DNA from: Verrucomicrobiales bacterium | Lineage (GTDB): Bacteria; Verrucomicrobiota; Verrucomicrobiia; Verrucomicrobiales; DEV007 | DNA length: 23,169 nt | NCBI GenBank assembly: GCA_021648365.1 | Contig: JAKISY010000074.1 | Coordinates: 1 to 23,169 of the forward strand | Direction of reading: 5' to 3' | Shown here: positions 6,193-13,097 of the stretch, piece after piece | Numbering within the stretch: position 1 is the stretch's first letter | Layout: each line of letters begins with the position of its first letter | Made by a program: the position numbers and the translations under genes | The notes under the pieces: model-generated | Seen by the model: only the letters and a program-made list of their open reading frames with translations | Told to the model about the DNA's origin: nothing | The model's database searches: none

Positions 6193-7722
6193 TCAGTCGA
6201 GGTTTTGCAACTGGCCGATGCCGTATTTACTGAGTTGCTGATTGATGGTTAATGCCATTTTGGCGTCGAGGTAGATGACTTTGGGGTGGTCGGTGAATTC
6301 GATTTTGTGCAGGCCTTGGGGATTAGGTTTTTTGAAGGCTTCGGCGAGGTCTTGGATGTCATTGATTTTTTGTCCGTTGACTTGGGTGAGGATGATGGAG
6401 CCGAAACCTTGGTAGCCAATGGTGGCAGGCGTTTTAACCACTTGGCTGAGGAAGACGATTTTTTTGCGCCCTTCTTTTTCGTAGGGTTCGGGGTTGGCTT
6501 GTGCGTTGACTAAGTTGAGTGGTCCGCGGGTGGGCCATTTGTCGCCCCAGAATTTGAGGTAGGGCAGAGTGAGTTCTTGAAAGATTAAGCCGCCGAGGAT
6601 CATGAAGCGTGGGCCGCGGTCGAACATGTAGGGATCGACGAGGTAGTCACTGGGTTTTTTTCGCAGCAGTGGGAATTTGAGATCCATGACCTTGCCATCG
6701 CGGATGATGTTCATTTTCACTTGGTCGCCCACTTTGGCTGCACCTCGTACGAGGTGGCTGAAGTTGAGTTTGCCGTATCGTGCATCGAGGTAATAACCTC
6801 GTGAGTCGATGGTGTGACCATTGACGCTGAGGATGACGTCACCAGTTTTGACTCCGCCTTTGCCAGCTGAGCTATCGGCGATGACTCGTCTTACAAAGAC
6901 TCCTCCTTTTTTGTCGGTGATGTGGGTGAACTTGCGTAGTTGTTCGTCGAGTGTCTGGGCGTAAGCCATGCCGAGGTTGGCAAAGCCTTTGTAATCTCCG
7001 TCTTTCAAGTCGTCGAGGAAGTGCTGGATGATGGGGGAGGGTAGCAGGGTGCTGGTTTGTTCTTTGGAACTGTAACTGAGCAGTAGTCCGGCTAGTTTGC
7101 CGTCTTTGATGACAGGTAGGGTGTAGCTGTTGGCGTGGTATTGCAGTGAACCTTTTACTTGATAACTAAGCAGTCTTGAGCCTGGGATGAAGTAATTGGC
7201 GATCGCGACGCGAAGGACTTTGACGTCGGTGGTGACGCTGTTGCCGTTGTCTTCGACTTGCCAGATCTCTAGGCGGTCTCCTGAGACGACGCTGTCGTCG
7301 AGTTTGAGGGGGATGAGTTTGTCGAGGATTTTGGACTTGGCGTCGATGGGTTCGAGCAGTGCGAGGTTGGCTTCGTAGTCGAGTCCGACGATTTTAGCTG
7401 GGGTCTTTTCACCGGTGTCGGTGAGTTCAAGTTCGATGTAGGTGGAGTTCTCCACCAGTTCGGCGGTGGTCAGCACTTGTTTGCCAGTGATGAAGGCTCC
7501 GAGTCCGCGGCGTGGGGTGGGGGCACCCTTTTCCCAGGGGCGGATGAAGTTATAGCGTTGCAGGGTGGCATTGATACGCACCAATGAACTGGAGGGGGAG
7601 GGCACGATTTCGATAATCGGCGTTTTAACTTTAGCGGTGCCTTGCGCCTTGACGTTTGGGCTGTGGATGGTGGTGCTTAGGAGGATAGCTGCCAGTAGCT
7701 GAATGGTTTTGCTTTTATACAT
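6193..7722 (-). CDS. HtrA/Deg-like PDZ protein, probable pseudoprotease
   Basis: The 509-aa exported protein (signal peptide to about residue 27, ending VKAQ) has the architecture of its upstream neighbour: a trypsin-like fold (about 45-225), a PDZ domain (about 270-360), and a divergent C-terminal PDZ-like region with a NGQKINDIQDLAEAF segment. The catalytic residues are missing when aligned with the neighbour. His of TNAHVV becomes Glu88 in TTAELV, Asp of HDCDLALLE becomes Asn119 in YEANLALLE, and the oxyanion segment GNSGGPV becomes ANSYTLPV. It is therefore probably inactive as a protease and may regulate, scaffold or bind substrate for the active paralogue. It lies 57 nt downstream of that gene on the same strand, so co-expression is likely. 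Its last codons form the right copy of the 29-bp repeat. Confidence 0.82.
   Translation of the reverse strand: MYKSKTIQLLAAILLSTTIHSPNVKAQGTAKVKTPIIEIVPSPSSSLVRINATLQRYNFIRPWEKGAPTPRRGLGAFITGKQVLTTAELVENSTYIELELTDTGEKTPAKIVGLDYEANLALLEPIDAKSKILDKLIPLKLDDSVVSGDRLEIWQVEDNGNSVTTDVKVLRVAIANYFIPGSRLLSYQVKGSLQYHANSYTLPVIKDGKLAGLLLSYSSKEQTSTLLPSPIIQHFLDDLKDGDYKGFANLGMAYAQTLDEQLRKFTHITDKKGGVFVRRVIADSSAGKGGVKTGDVILSVNGHTIDSRGYYLDARYGKLNFSHLVRGAAKVGDQVKMNIIRDGKVMDLKFPLLRKKPSDYLVDPYMFDRGPRFMILGGLIFQELTLPYLKFWGDKWPTRGPLNLVNAQANPEPYEKEGRKKIVFLSQVVKTPATIGYQGFGSIILTQVNGQKINDIQDLAEAFKKPNPQGLHKIEFTDHPKVIYLDAKMALTINQQLSKYGIGQLQNLD
6207..6235. repeat. 29-bp direct repeat, right copy
   Basis: Identical to 5571-5599. 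Here the repeat encodes the end of the PDZ pseudoprotease (LSKYGIGQL, followed by QNLD and stop). The two copies enclose the MazEF-like module. Confidence 0.9.
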
Positions 7723-7779
7723 ATCGGGAAAGTGGTGAAAAGTGTAGGTGGGTGGGGGTATTGGGCGAAAGAGGCGGGC

Positions 7780-9390
7780 TTATTTTTTATCTGCTTGTTG
7801 GCGAGCTTTGGCGAGAGCCTTGCTTTCTAGGATGAGAGGTTTTTCGATGAAGTGATCATAACCTACGTTGTATTTTGTCATGATGCGCTGGTGGGCGGCT
7901 TTGGCTTTGGAGCGTTCCATGACGAGTGGGCGGCCTTCGCCGAGCAAGCGGATCACGTGATATTCTTTTTGCCCGTCTTCATGCGCATCGCTGTTGAGTG
8001 CGTCGTAAACATCCTGCAGGGTGCGGATTTTTTTACCATTGATCTCATCGACGATCTGTTTGGTGAAGGCTTGCAGATGAGTGTTGACCGAATCGGGCAG
8101 CACGGCGGTGAGGACGACGGGTTCGGGTCGTTCGAGGTAGAGTTCGTCGCGGCTGAAGTAGCTGTAAGTGTAGCGCGCTTTGAGATTGCTGATGCCAAAT
8201 GAACCCATCAGTTCGCGGTCGAGTGGCTGGAACTGCAGTCCTGCGAATAGCACGAAGTTAGGCTTTTTGTCATAGTGATTGGCTTGGATCAAGTAGGGGA
8301 TGAAACGTTGTAGCCCAATTTTCACCTCTTCTTTTTTGTGGTCGCGCAAGATTTTCAGGGTGACGGTGTCGCCGACAAATTTGCGTTCGACGATTTCGTT
8401 GAGGTTGATGCGTTCTCCTTCGATGGTAACAAAACCATCGCTGGCGATGTCGAAGCCGTCGATGGACAACAGCACGTCGCCGGTTTTCAAGGAGTCGCCT
8501 GCGGAACCAGCTTTGTCGGCGATGGTGACCATCACGCCTTTGCCATCATTTTTGAGACCGAGTGCAAGTCGTTGAGCGGGGTTGAGCAGGTTGATGGTTT
8601 GGGTCGCCATGTCAACGTAGTAGTCGTATTGACCGTCCTCGATGTCTTTGAGGAAGCGGCTGATCACGGGGTTGGGAATCATGTAAGCGGTGTTTTGTGC
8701 TTGCGAGCCTGAGTAGCCTTGGAAGGCGACGCCGACGACTTTATTGTCTTGTAATACAGGGCCGCCGCTGTTGCCTGGATTGATGGCGGCATCCACTTGC
8801 ACGGTGAGGTGAAAATCTACGCCGGAGTGGGTGTAGGGGCGGAAATCGATACGTGAGACGACTCCGCGGGTGACGGATATGCGTTCGCCTCCGATCGGGT
8901 AACCTACGGCGATGACGGTGGTATTGAGTTTAGGAATAGTGCCGAACTTAAGTGGCGTGACGTCTTTGAACGGGGTGGGGTCTTCCAGTTCGAGTAAAGC
9001 GAGGTCGCAATCGTGGGCGACGTGCAAGACGCGAGCTTTGTAAGGCTCGGGGCGATCCATTTTTTTGATATAAATGAGGCGGCGGTTGCTGACGACGTGG
9101 GCATTGGTGAGGAAGCGGTTTTTTCCAATCATGAATCCAGTGCCGACGCCGCTGCCGAGACCGCCGATATTCCATGGCACTCGGTAGTTGCGGTTTTCGA
9201 CTTCGACTTCGATGCGTACAATGGCATCGAACTCAACTTTGGAAACGTCCGCCTGCACGGCTGGCGGTGGGGGAACTTCGACTTTCTGCTTGGTTTTTTT
9301 GACTTGAGCGTTGAGCGGCGTGCTTAGGAGTAAGGCGCATGCCGCAGAAAAGGCGGAGATGGAAAAGATGGAGGAGCTGGTGGCGGTCAT
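7780..9390 (-). CDS. HtrA/Deg-family serine protease with PDZ domains
   Basis: The 536-aa periplasmic or envelope protease has a signal peptide (cleavage near residue 29, LNAQ) and a Pro/Val-rich linker. The trypsin-like domain (about 55-235) has a complete triad: His98 in LTNAHVV, Asp129 in HDCDLALLE and Ser208 in NPGNSGGPV. A PDZ domain spans about 275-365 (LKTGDVLLSIDG). A second, divergent PDZ-like region covers about 370-500 and contains DEINGKKIRTLQDVYDAL. The layout resembles Deg9/Deg2-type enzymes more than classical DegP. The likely role is quality control or regulated cleavage of envelope proteins. The gene is first of a minus-strand pair with a catalytically dead paralogue 57 nt downstream. 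No strong Shine-Dalgarno is seen; the start is set by the signal peptide. Confidence 0.9.
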   Translation of the reverse strand: MTATSSSIFSISAFSAACALLLSTPLNAQVKKTKQKVEVPPPPAVQADVSKVEFDAIVRIEVEVENRNYRVPWNIGGLGSGVGTGFMIGKNRFLTNAHVVSNRRLIYIKKMDRPEPYKARVLHVAHDCDLALLELEDPTPFKDVTPLKFGTIPKLNTTVIAVGYPIGGERISVTRGVVSRIDFRPYTHSGVDFHLTVQVDAAINPGNSGGPVLQDNKVVGVAFQGYSGSQAQNTAYMIPNPVISRFLKDIEDGQYDYYVDMATQTINLLNPAQRLALGLKNDGKGVMVTIADKAGSAGDSLKTGDVLLSIDGFDIASDGFVTIEGERINLNEIVERKFVGDTVTLKILRDHKKEEVKIGLQRFIPYLIQANHYDKKPNFVLFAGLQFQPLDRELMGSFGISNLKARYTYSYFSRDELYLERPEPVVLTAVLPDSVNTHLQAFTKQIVDEINGKKIRTLQDVYDALNSDAHEDGQKEYHVIRLLGEGRPLVMERSKAKAAHQRIMTKYNVGYDHFIEKPLILESKALAKARQQADKK

Positions 9391-9805
9391 ATTATAAGTA
9401 TTGGGGAAAGGTGAATCCTTCGGGATGGAGTTGTGTGTAGGTCAAGTGTAGGAAGACAGGAAAGAAAGTCAATGTCGAGTAAGATTTTTGAACTCACTAT
9501 GGGAGCGAGCTTGGCGATGGCTTTCGTCTAGCAATTATTGCATAGGGAATAACAGCATTCTGGTGGTGGAGGTCATGATACGGGTGTGAAGTGTCGGTGG
9601 CATGAATATTCTAGAAATAAGAGATCATTGTGAGATCTGGTGGAAAAAGGGGAGGCTTTGATGATCAGAATTTCTTCAGGCAACTCGTCTCTGCAGGCCG
9701 TGTATGCCGTTACAACTCAGTTAGAAAGGCGTTCTGATTAGTAACAGGATCTATTTCGAAAACCGAAAATTTGGCTTTCCAGAGAACAAGGGAAGCAAAG
9801 AGATT
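9391..9805. other. Divergent intergenic region with little recognisable content
   Basis: This 415-bp gap separates the divergent protease and flavoprotein genes and should hold both promoters; I could not pick them with confidence. The only item of note is a 26-codon ORF with a strong ribosome-binding site at 9661-9741. No RNA gene or riboswitch was recognised. Confidence 0.4.
9661..9741 (+). CDS. Possible 26-aa small ORF or leader peptide
   Basis: GGGGAGG (9649-9655), 5 nt before ATG at 9661, is the best Shine-Dalgarno match in this part of the window. It opens a 26-codon frame ending in TAG at 9739-9741, 64 nt before the nitronate monooxygenase-family gene. The peptide (MIRISSGNSS, then LQAVYAVTTQ) has no recognised domain and no run of regulatory codons. 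It could be a small protein, a leader or chance. Confidence 0.25.
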   Translation: MIRISSGNSSLQAVYAVTTQLERRSD

Positions 9806-11227
9806 ATGAATTCTACTAAAATAATACAAGGAGGGATGGGCTTGGGTGTGTCAGATTGGCGTCTGGCGCGCGCAGTTTCATTATGTGATCAGCTGGGGGT
9901 GGTGAGTGGTACCGCGCTGGATCTCATTTTTGTGCGACGATTGCAGCAGGGTGACCCTGATGGTGACATGAGGCGAGGGCTGGCTGCGTTTCCTGATGCG
10001 GAGATGGCCCAATCCATCCTAGATCAATACTTTATCCCAGCAGGTAAGAAAAAGGACAAGCCTTATGCTAGCAAGGCTATGGTGGGGCATCAGCCTAGTC
10101 TCGCTTTACAGAAATTATTGGTGGTGGCGAATTTTGTGGAGGTGTTTTTAGCCAAGCAGGGGCATGACGGCTTGGTCGGCATCAATTTTTTGCATAAAAT
10201 ACAGACTCCGATCATGCCTTCTTTGTATGGGGCGATGTTAGCAGGGGTGGATGTGGTGATTGTGGGAGCTGGGATTCCATTGCAGATTCCCAGCATTATA
10301 GATAATCTTTGTCGTGGTGAGGTAGCTGAGTTTGATCTGTATGTGCAAGGCGAAGAGGGGAGCGGAGGGCATAAGCTTATTTTTGATCCCGCTGAGGTGA
10401 TGGGAGGGGCTTGTGAGGCATTAGCTCGCCCGCTTTTTTTCCCTATTGTGTCCTCTGCTACGCTCGCCATGGTGATGGTGAAAAAGTGTAAAGGGCAGGT
10501 GGACGGATTGATTGTCGAAGGACCCAGTGCGGGCGGGCATAATGCGCCGCCACGAGGAAAGGCGGTATTTAATGAAGAAGGTGAGCCAGTTTATGGGGTA
10601 AGGGATGAAGTGAACCTTGAACAAATTGCTCGCTTGGGATTGCCGTTCTGGTTGGCGGGTTCTTATGGTAAGCCAGAGGAGTTGCAAAAGGCCTTAGCGG
10701 CAGGTGCGGCGGGAGTGCAAGTGGGAACGATATTTGCTTTCTGTGAGGAGTCAGGTTTGCGGGGCGACATAAAAAGTGACGTGATCAAAAGCTGCCTACA
10801 AGGGCGAGTGCAGATCAAGACGGACCCAGTCGCTTCTCCCACTGGCTTCCCCTTCAAGGTGATCTCTATTGCAGAAACTCTTTCTGAAGAGGAGGATTAT
10901 AATAAGCGTAAGAGGATGTGTGATTTAGGCTATCTTCGCGAAGCTTACGAGTTACCTGATGGAAGCGTTGGCTGGAGGTGTCGAGCGGAAGATCCGAAAA
11001 ACTATGTTAAAAGCGGTGGCAAATTGGAGGATAGCGTCGGGAAAAAATGTCTTTGCAATGGTTTGATGGCAAACATAGGACTGGCGCAAGTTCGTAGTGA
11101 TGCGTATGAGGAGTTGCCGCTGGTGACTTGTGGGGATGATTTGGAAGGCATCCAGCGTCTTTCAACCATGCAAGACCCTTGTTACACCTCGGCTGATGTG
11201 ATCGATTTCCTGTTGCCGGTTAGTTAA
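9806..11227 (+). CDS. Nitronate monooxygenase / 2-nitropropane dioxygenase-family flavoprotein
   Basis: The 473-aa protein is a TIM-barrel FMN enzyme of the NPD family (PF03060), which includes nitronate monooxygenases and FabK-type enoyl reductases. Seen in the sequence: the N-terminal IIQGGMGLGVSDWRLARAVS strand and loop, the FMN-phosphate region VEGPSAGGHNAPP near 240-250, and LAGSYGKPEELQKALAAGAAGVQVGTIFAF near 287-320 (two overlapping parts of the barrel). Family members oxidise nitronates or reduce activated double bonds with FMN in the cytoplasm; the true substrate here is unknown. The C-terminal 110 residues carry several cysteines (CDLGYL, GWRCRAEDP, GKKCLCNGLMANIG) and make it longer than classical 320-350-aa enzymes, so it belongs to a longer subfamily. 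It is a single gene, followed by a large palindrome that may end its transcript. Confidence 0.82.
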   Translation: MNSTKIIQGGMGLGVSDWRLARAVSLCDQLGVVSGTALDLIFVRRLQQGDPDGDMRRGLAAFPDAEMAQSILDQYFIPAGKKKDKPYASKAMVGHQPSLALQKLLVVANFVEVFLAKQGHDGLVGINFLHKIQTPIMPSLYGAMLAGVDVVIVGAGIPLQIPSIIDNLCRGEVAEFDLYVQGEEGSGGHKLIFDPAEVMGGACEALARPLFFPIVSSATLAMVMVKKCKGQVDGLIVEGPSAGGHNAPPRGKAVFNEEGEPVYGVRDEVNLEQIARLGLPFWLAGSYGKPEELQKALAAGAAGVQVGTIFAFCEESGLRGDIKSDVIKSCLQGRVQIKTDPVASPTGFPFKVISIAETLSEEEDYNKRKRMCDLGYLREAYELPDGSVGWRCRAEDPKNYVKSGGKLEDSVGKKCLCNGLMANIGLAQVRSDAYEELPLVTCGDDLEGIQRLSTMQDPCYTSADVIDFLLPVS

Positions 11228-11253
11228 TGGCAGCGGACGCTAAGGAGCCGCTC

Positions 11254-11391
11254 AAAAATAACTTACCCAACTCGGCTTCGATTTTTGTCTGGCTTCTGCG
11301 TTGGAATTCGACTCATTTAGCCCGCTAAACTCTGTCGAAGTTCGCCTTGAATCCAAACAAAACTCTTTGCTGAGTTAAGTAATTTATTTCT
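11254..11391. repeat. 138-bp imperfect foldback palindrome
   Basis: The two halves are imperfect reverse complements around the exact centre TTTAGC-CC-GCTAAA (11316-11329). Outer parts match as AAATAACTTACCCAACTC against the reverse complement of GAGTTAAGTAATTTATTT, and inner parts as TTTTTGTCTGG against the complement of CCAAACAAAA. The unit lies between convergent genes, 27 nt past the flavoprotein stop. It could act as a bidirectional terminator, and its length and imperfection suggest a dispersed foldback repeat. Confidence 0.7.
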
Positions 11392-11428
11392 TCGCAACTC
11401 CTAATACCATTTTTAACGATCAGAAAAC

Positions 11429-11659
11429 TTATCGATTTTCCTTATCTTCCGCAGCTAGCTTTTTTAATAAGTCTTGGCTCTTCTCGGAGAGTTGGGAGAT
11501 GGGGTAAGGGTATATTTTCCCACCTTTAAGTCGGAGCAATGCGGAGTCATCCTCGATCTTCAGGAAAGTAGCAAGTATGGTTTCCCCCTGGTTATTGGTC
11601 CATTTCCTTTCCCTTGGAACACGAGGGGTAGATGTATTTGTTGTTCTTACTGATTTTAG
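11429..11659 (-). pseudogene. SHD1 (SLA1 homology 1)-like domain remnant without a start codon
   Basis: The minus-strand frame between the stop at 11660-11662 and the TAA at 11429-11431 has no ATG, GTG or TTG before the domain. It nevertheless encodes a segment resembling the SHD1 domain common in exported PVC-group proteins: RKWTNNQGETILATFLKI, then ALLRLKGGKIYPYPISQLSE and a Lys-rich tail. The Trp-Thr, the LAxF strand, the LRLxGGK strand and PxxxLS are the usual landmarks. An ATG at 11663 opens a different frame that runs only 24 codons, so a single indel could have separated a start from the domain. It lies just downstream of the truncated haemoglobin gene on the same strand. This is a short decayed gene or fragment; the domain call is from memory of the family. 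Confidence 0.5.
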
Positions 11660-11682
11660 TCATTAGGGGGGGGAAGAAGGGC

Positions 11683-12048
11683 TTAATGTCTAACTACTTG
11701 GTTCTTCATGCTGATTGCGAATGAAATGATTTCTTCTGCTTCCCGTGTAGGCACTTGTAGCGCCTCCATGGTGGCTCCGGCGTGAACCATGAATTTTGTC
11801 CAATCAAGTTCTGTGATATTGAGGCTCCCAACATTATGCTGAGGTAAATGAGTCGACCATCCTGCGTAAAAGCATAAATATTTGATCAGCCCATTGGAAT
11901 TTTTACTTGAGCTAAGGTTGCTAGAGTTAGAATTTTTCCAGAACCTGCCTAGATGGGAGTCATTCTTCAAGCGAGGAAGTAGATTATTGGCAAATCTTGA
12001 AATGGCTTGGTAGCCTCCGAGCCGTTGATAAAGGGATAGTTGATTCAT
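11683..12048 (-). CDS. Truncated haemoglobin (group 1-like)
   Basis: The 121-aa protein has the truncated globin pattern: LYQRLGGYQAISRFANNLLPRL at the N-terminus, LGRFW, then LNITELDWTKFMVHAGATMEAL and a C-terminal helix ending KNQVV. His71 in PQHNVG aligns with the proximal haem ligand that normally follows the YTGRDM motif. That motif and a few residues are missing here (AGWSTHLPQHN), and the loop at 38-53 is replaced by a Ser/Asn-rich string, so haem-pocket details may differ. Such globins bind oxygen or nitric oxide in the cytoplasm. The ATG at 12048 is preferred to a TTG at 12087, because the family begins immediately with LYxRLGG. The gene lies downstream of the anaerobic reductase operon, with 180 nt between. 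Confidence 0.78.
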   Translation of the reverse strand: MNQLSLYQRLGGYQAISRFANNLLPRLKNDSHLGRFWKNSNSSNLSSSKNSNGLIKYLCFYAGWSTHLPQHNVGSLNITELDWTKFMVHAGATMEALQVPTREAEEIISFAISMKNQVVRH

Positions 12049-12228
12049 GTGGGTAGTCGTTAGGTTTGATGTTATTACTAAGATCAATGTAGTGTCATAG
12101 TAGTCGTGTAATTTAGTTCAGGGTGAACGGGTAGAGCTACCTAAATTTGGATAATTTATGTGTCGATCTTGCGGTTTTATTTCCTGGTTCATAAGGCGGG
12201 GTGGGGCGATATTGAAATGGAGAAGCGG

Positions 12229-12906
12229 TCACCTAACTAGGAACTGGGGAAACATGGCGCCGATCGCCTTGATGACGTGGGCACTCAGCGGTTCCTCTAC
12301 CTTGGGGAGAGCGCTAGTAGGACGAAAGTCCTGGAGGGCGAAATTTTCAACACCCATTTGCTGTAGATTTCGCGCCAAAATCAGTAGGGATCTTTCATCG
12401 ATCAAGTTTGGGTGAACGGTGGTGCGAAATTCGTAGGGCAATCCGGATTCCAGTATCAGCAGAGCGCTTTGCTTGGCTTTCTCGCCACTATGAAGAGCTC
12501 CTGTGATTTTATCATAGGAGTCAAACGGGGCTTTGATATCAAGAGCGATCCAGTCGAGATGAGCTAACACTTTTGACAGGCGATCAGGGTAGGGGCCTGC
12601 AGTGTGCAAGCCTACAGAAAAGCCCAACTGTTTCATTTCTAGAATAGCTTGCAGCAAAGCTGTTTGCGAAGTGGGTTCTCCGCCGCTGAACACTATGCCG
12701 TCGAGCAAGCCTCTGCGATCATTCATGAAAGAGGTCACTTGCTGCCATGGCAAACTATCACTTCCGGTGTTGGGCAGCAGGTTCGGGTTATGACAGTAGG
12801 GGCAGCGCCACGGGCAGCCTTGGCAGAACACCACTGCGGCGAGTTGTCCAGGGAAATCAATCGTTGTCAGGGCGGTGAGACCTGCGACTTTTAATGCGGG
12901 CAGCAT
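12229..12906 (-). CDS. nrdG: Anaerobic ribonucleotide reductase activating enzyme (radical SAM)
   Basis: The 225-aa protein is a radical S-adenosylmethionine enzyme of the NrdG2 type. It carries the CPWRCPYC motif (C31, C35, C38; CxxxCxxC) that binds a 4Fe-4S cluster, preceded by LTTIDFPGQLAAVVFCQGC. The GIVFSGGEPTSQ segment is the SAM-contacting GGE motif. Its job is to abstract a hydrogen atom from a glycine of NrdD and install the glycyl radical under anaerobic conditions. Here the target glycine appears to lie on the 56-aa protein encoded immediately upstream. The ATG at 12906 begins 5 nt after that gene's stop; a TTG at 12918 would overlap it. The order is nrdD, small subunit, nrdG on the minus strand with tight spacing, clearly one operon. 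Confidence 0.92.
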   Translation of the reverse strand: MLPALKVAGLTALTTIDFPGQLAAVVFCQGCPWRCPYCHNPNLLPNTGSDSLPWQQVTSFMNDRRGLLDGIVFSGGEPTSQTALLQAILEMKQLGFSVGLHTAGPYPDRLSKVLAHLDWIALDIKAPFDSYDKITGALHSGEKAKQSALLILESGLPYEFRTTVHPNLIDERSLLILARNLQQMGVENFALQDFRPTSALPKVEEPLSAHVIKAIGAMFPQFLVR

Positions 12907-12911
12907 GATGG

Positions 12912-13082
12912 TCAACAAAGGTTGTGTTGGGTTTTTTCCTTGAAATGGATGCGTTCTGCATGTTCCCCTTTTTTTCCTTTATTGAATGAAGAAACAGGGC
13001 GGTGGTAGCCCATCACTCGAGTCCAGATTTCACAGGCTTGTCGTTCTTCATCGGTGAGTTTGATTTTTACTGTAGTTTTCAT
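12912..13082 (-). CDS. Separate 56-aa glycyl-radical domain of class III ribonucleotide reductase
   Basis: This short gene encodes 56 residues with CEIWTRVMGYHRPVSSFNKG at 17-36, followed by KKGEHAERIHF. This is the C-terminal glycyl-radical segment found at the end of many NrdD proteins (RVxGYxRP, then a WN/FN-GK-E-R pattern). Gly25 would be the radical site. The upstream nrdD product ends after its zinc site and lacks this segment. The ORF lies in the same reading frame as nrdD, separated by three consecutive TAA codons plus 9 nt, and nrdG starts 5 nt after its stop. I infer that it is a genuine small subunit that joins NrdD to form the active site. There is no clear Shine-Dalgarno, so translation probably relies on coupling. 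The function is inferred from the motif and position. Confidence 0.8.
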   Translation of the reverse strand: MKTTVKIKLTDEERQACEIWTRVMGYHRPVSSFNKGKKGEHAERIHFKEKTQHNLC

Positions 13083-13097
13083 TTGATTAGCTTATTA

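Noticed and set aside
12158..12894. Plus-strand ORFs opposite nrdG
   Set aside because: Antisense shadows without domains; nrdG has the radical SAM CxxxCxxC motif.
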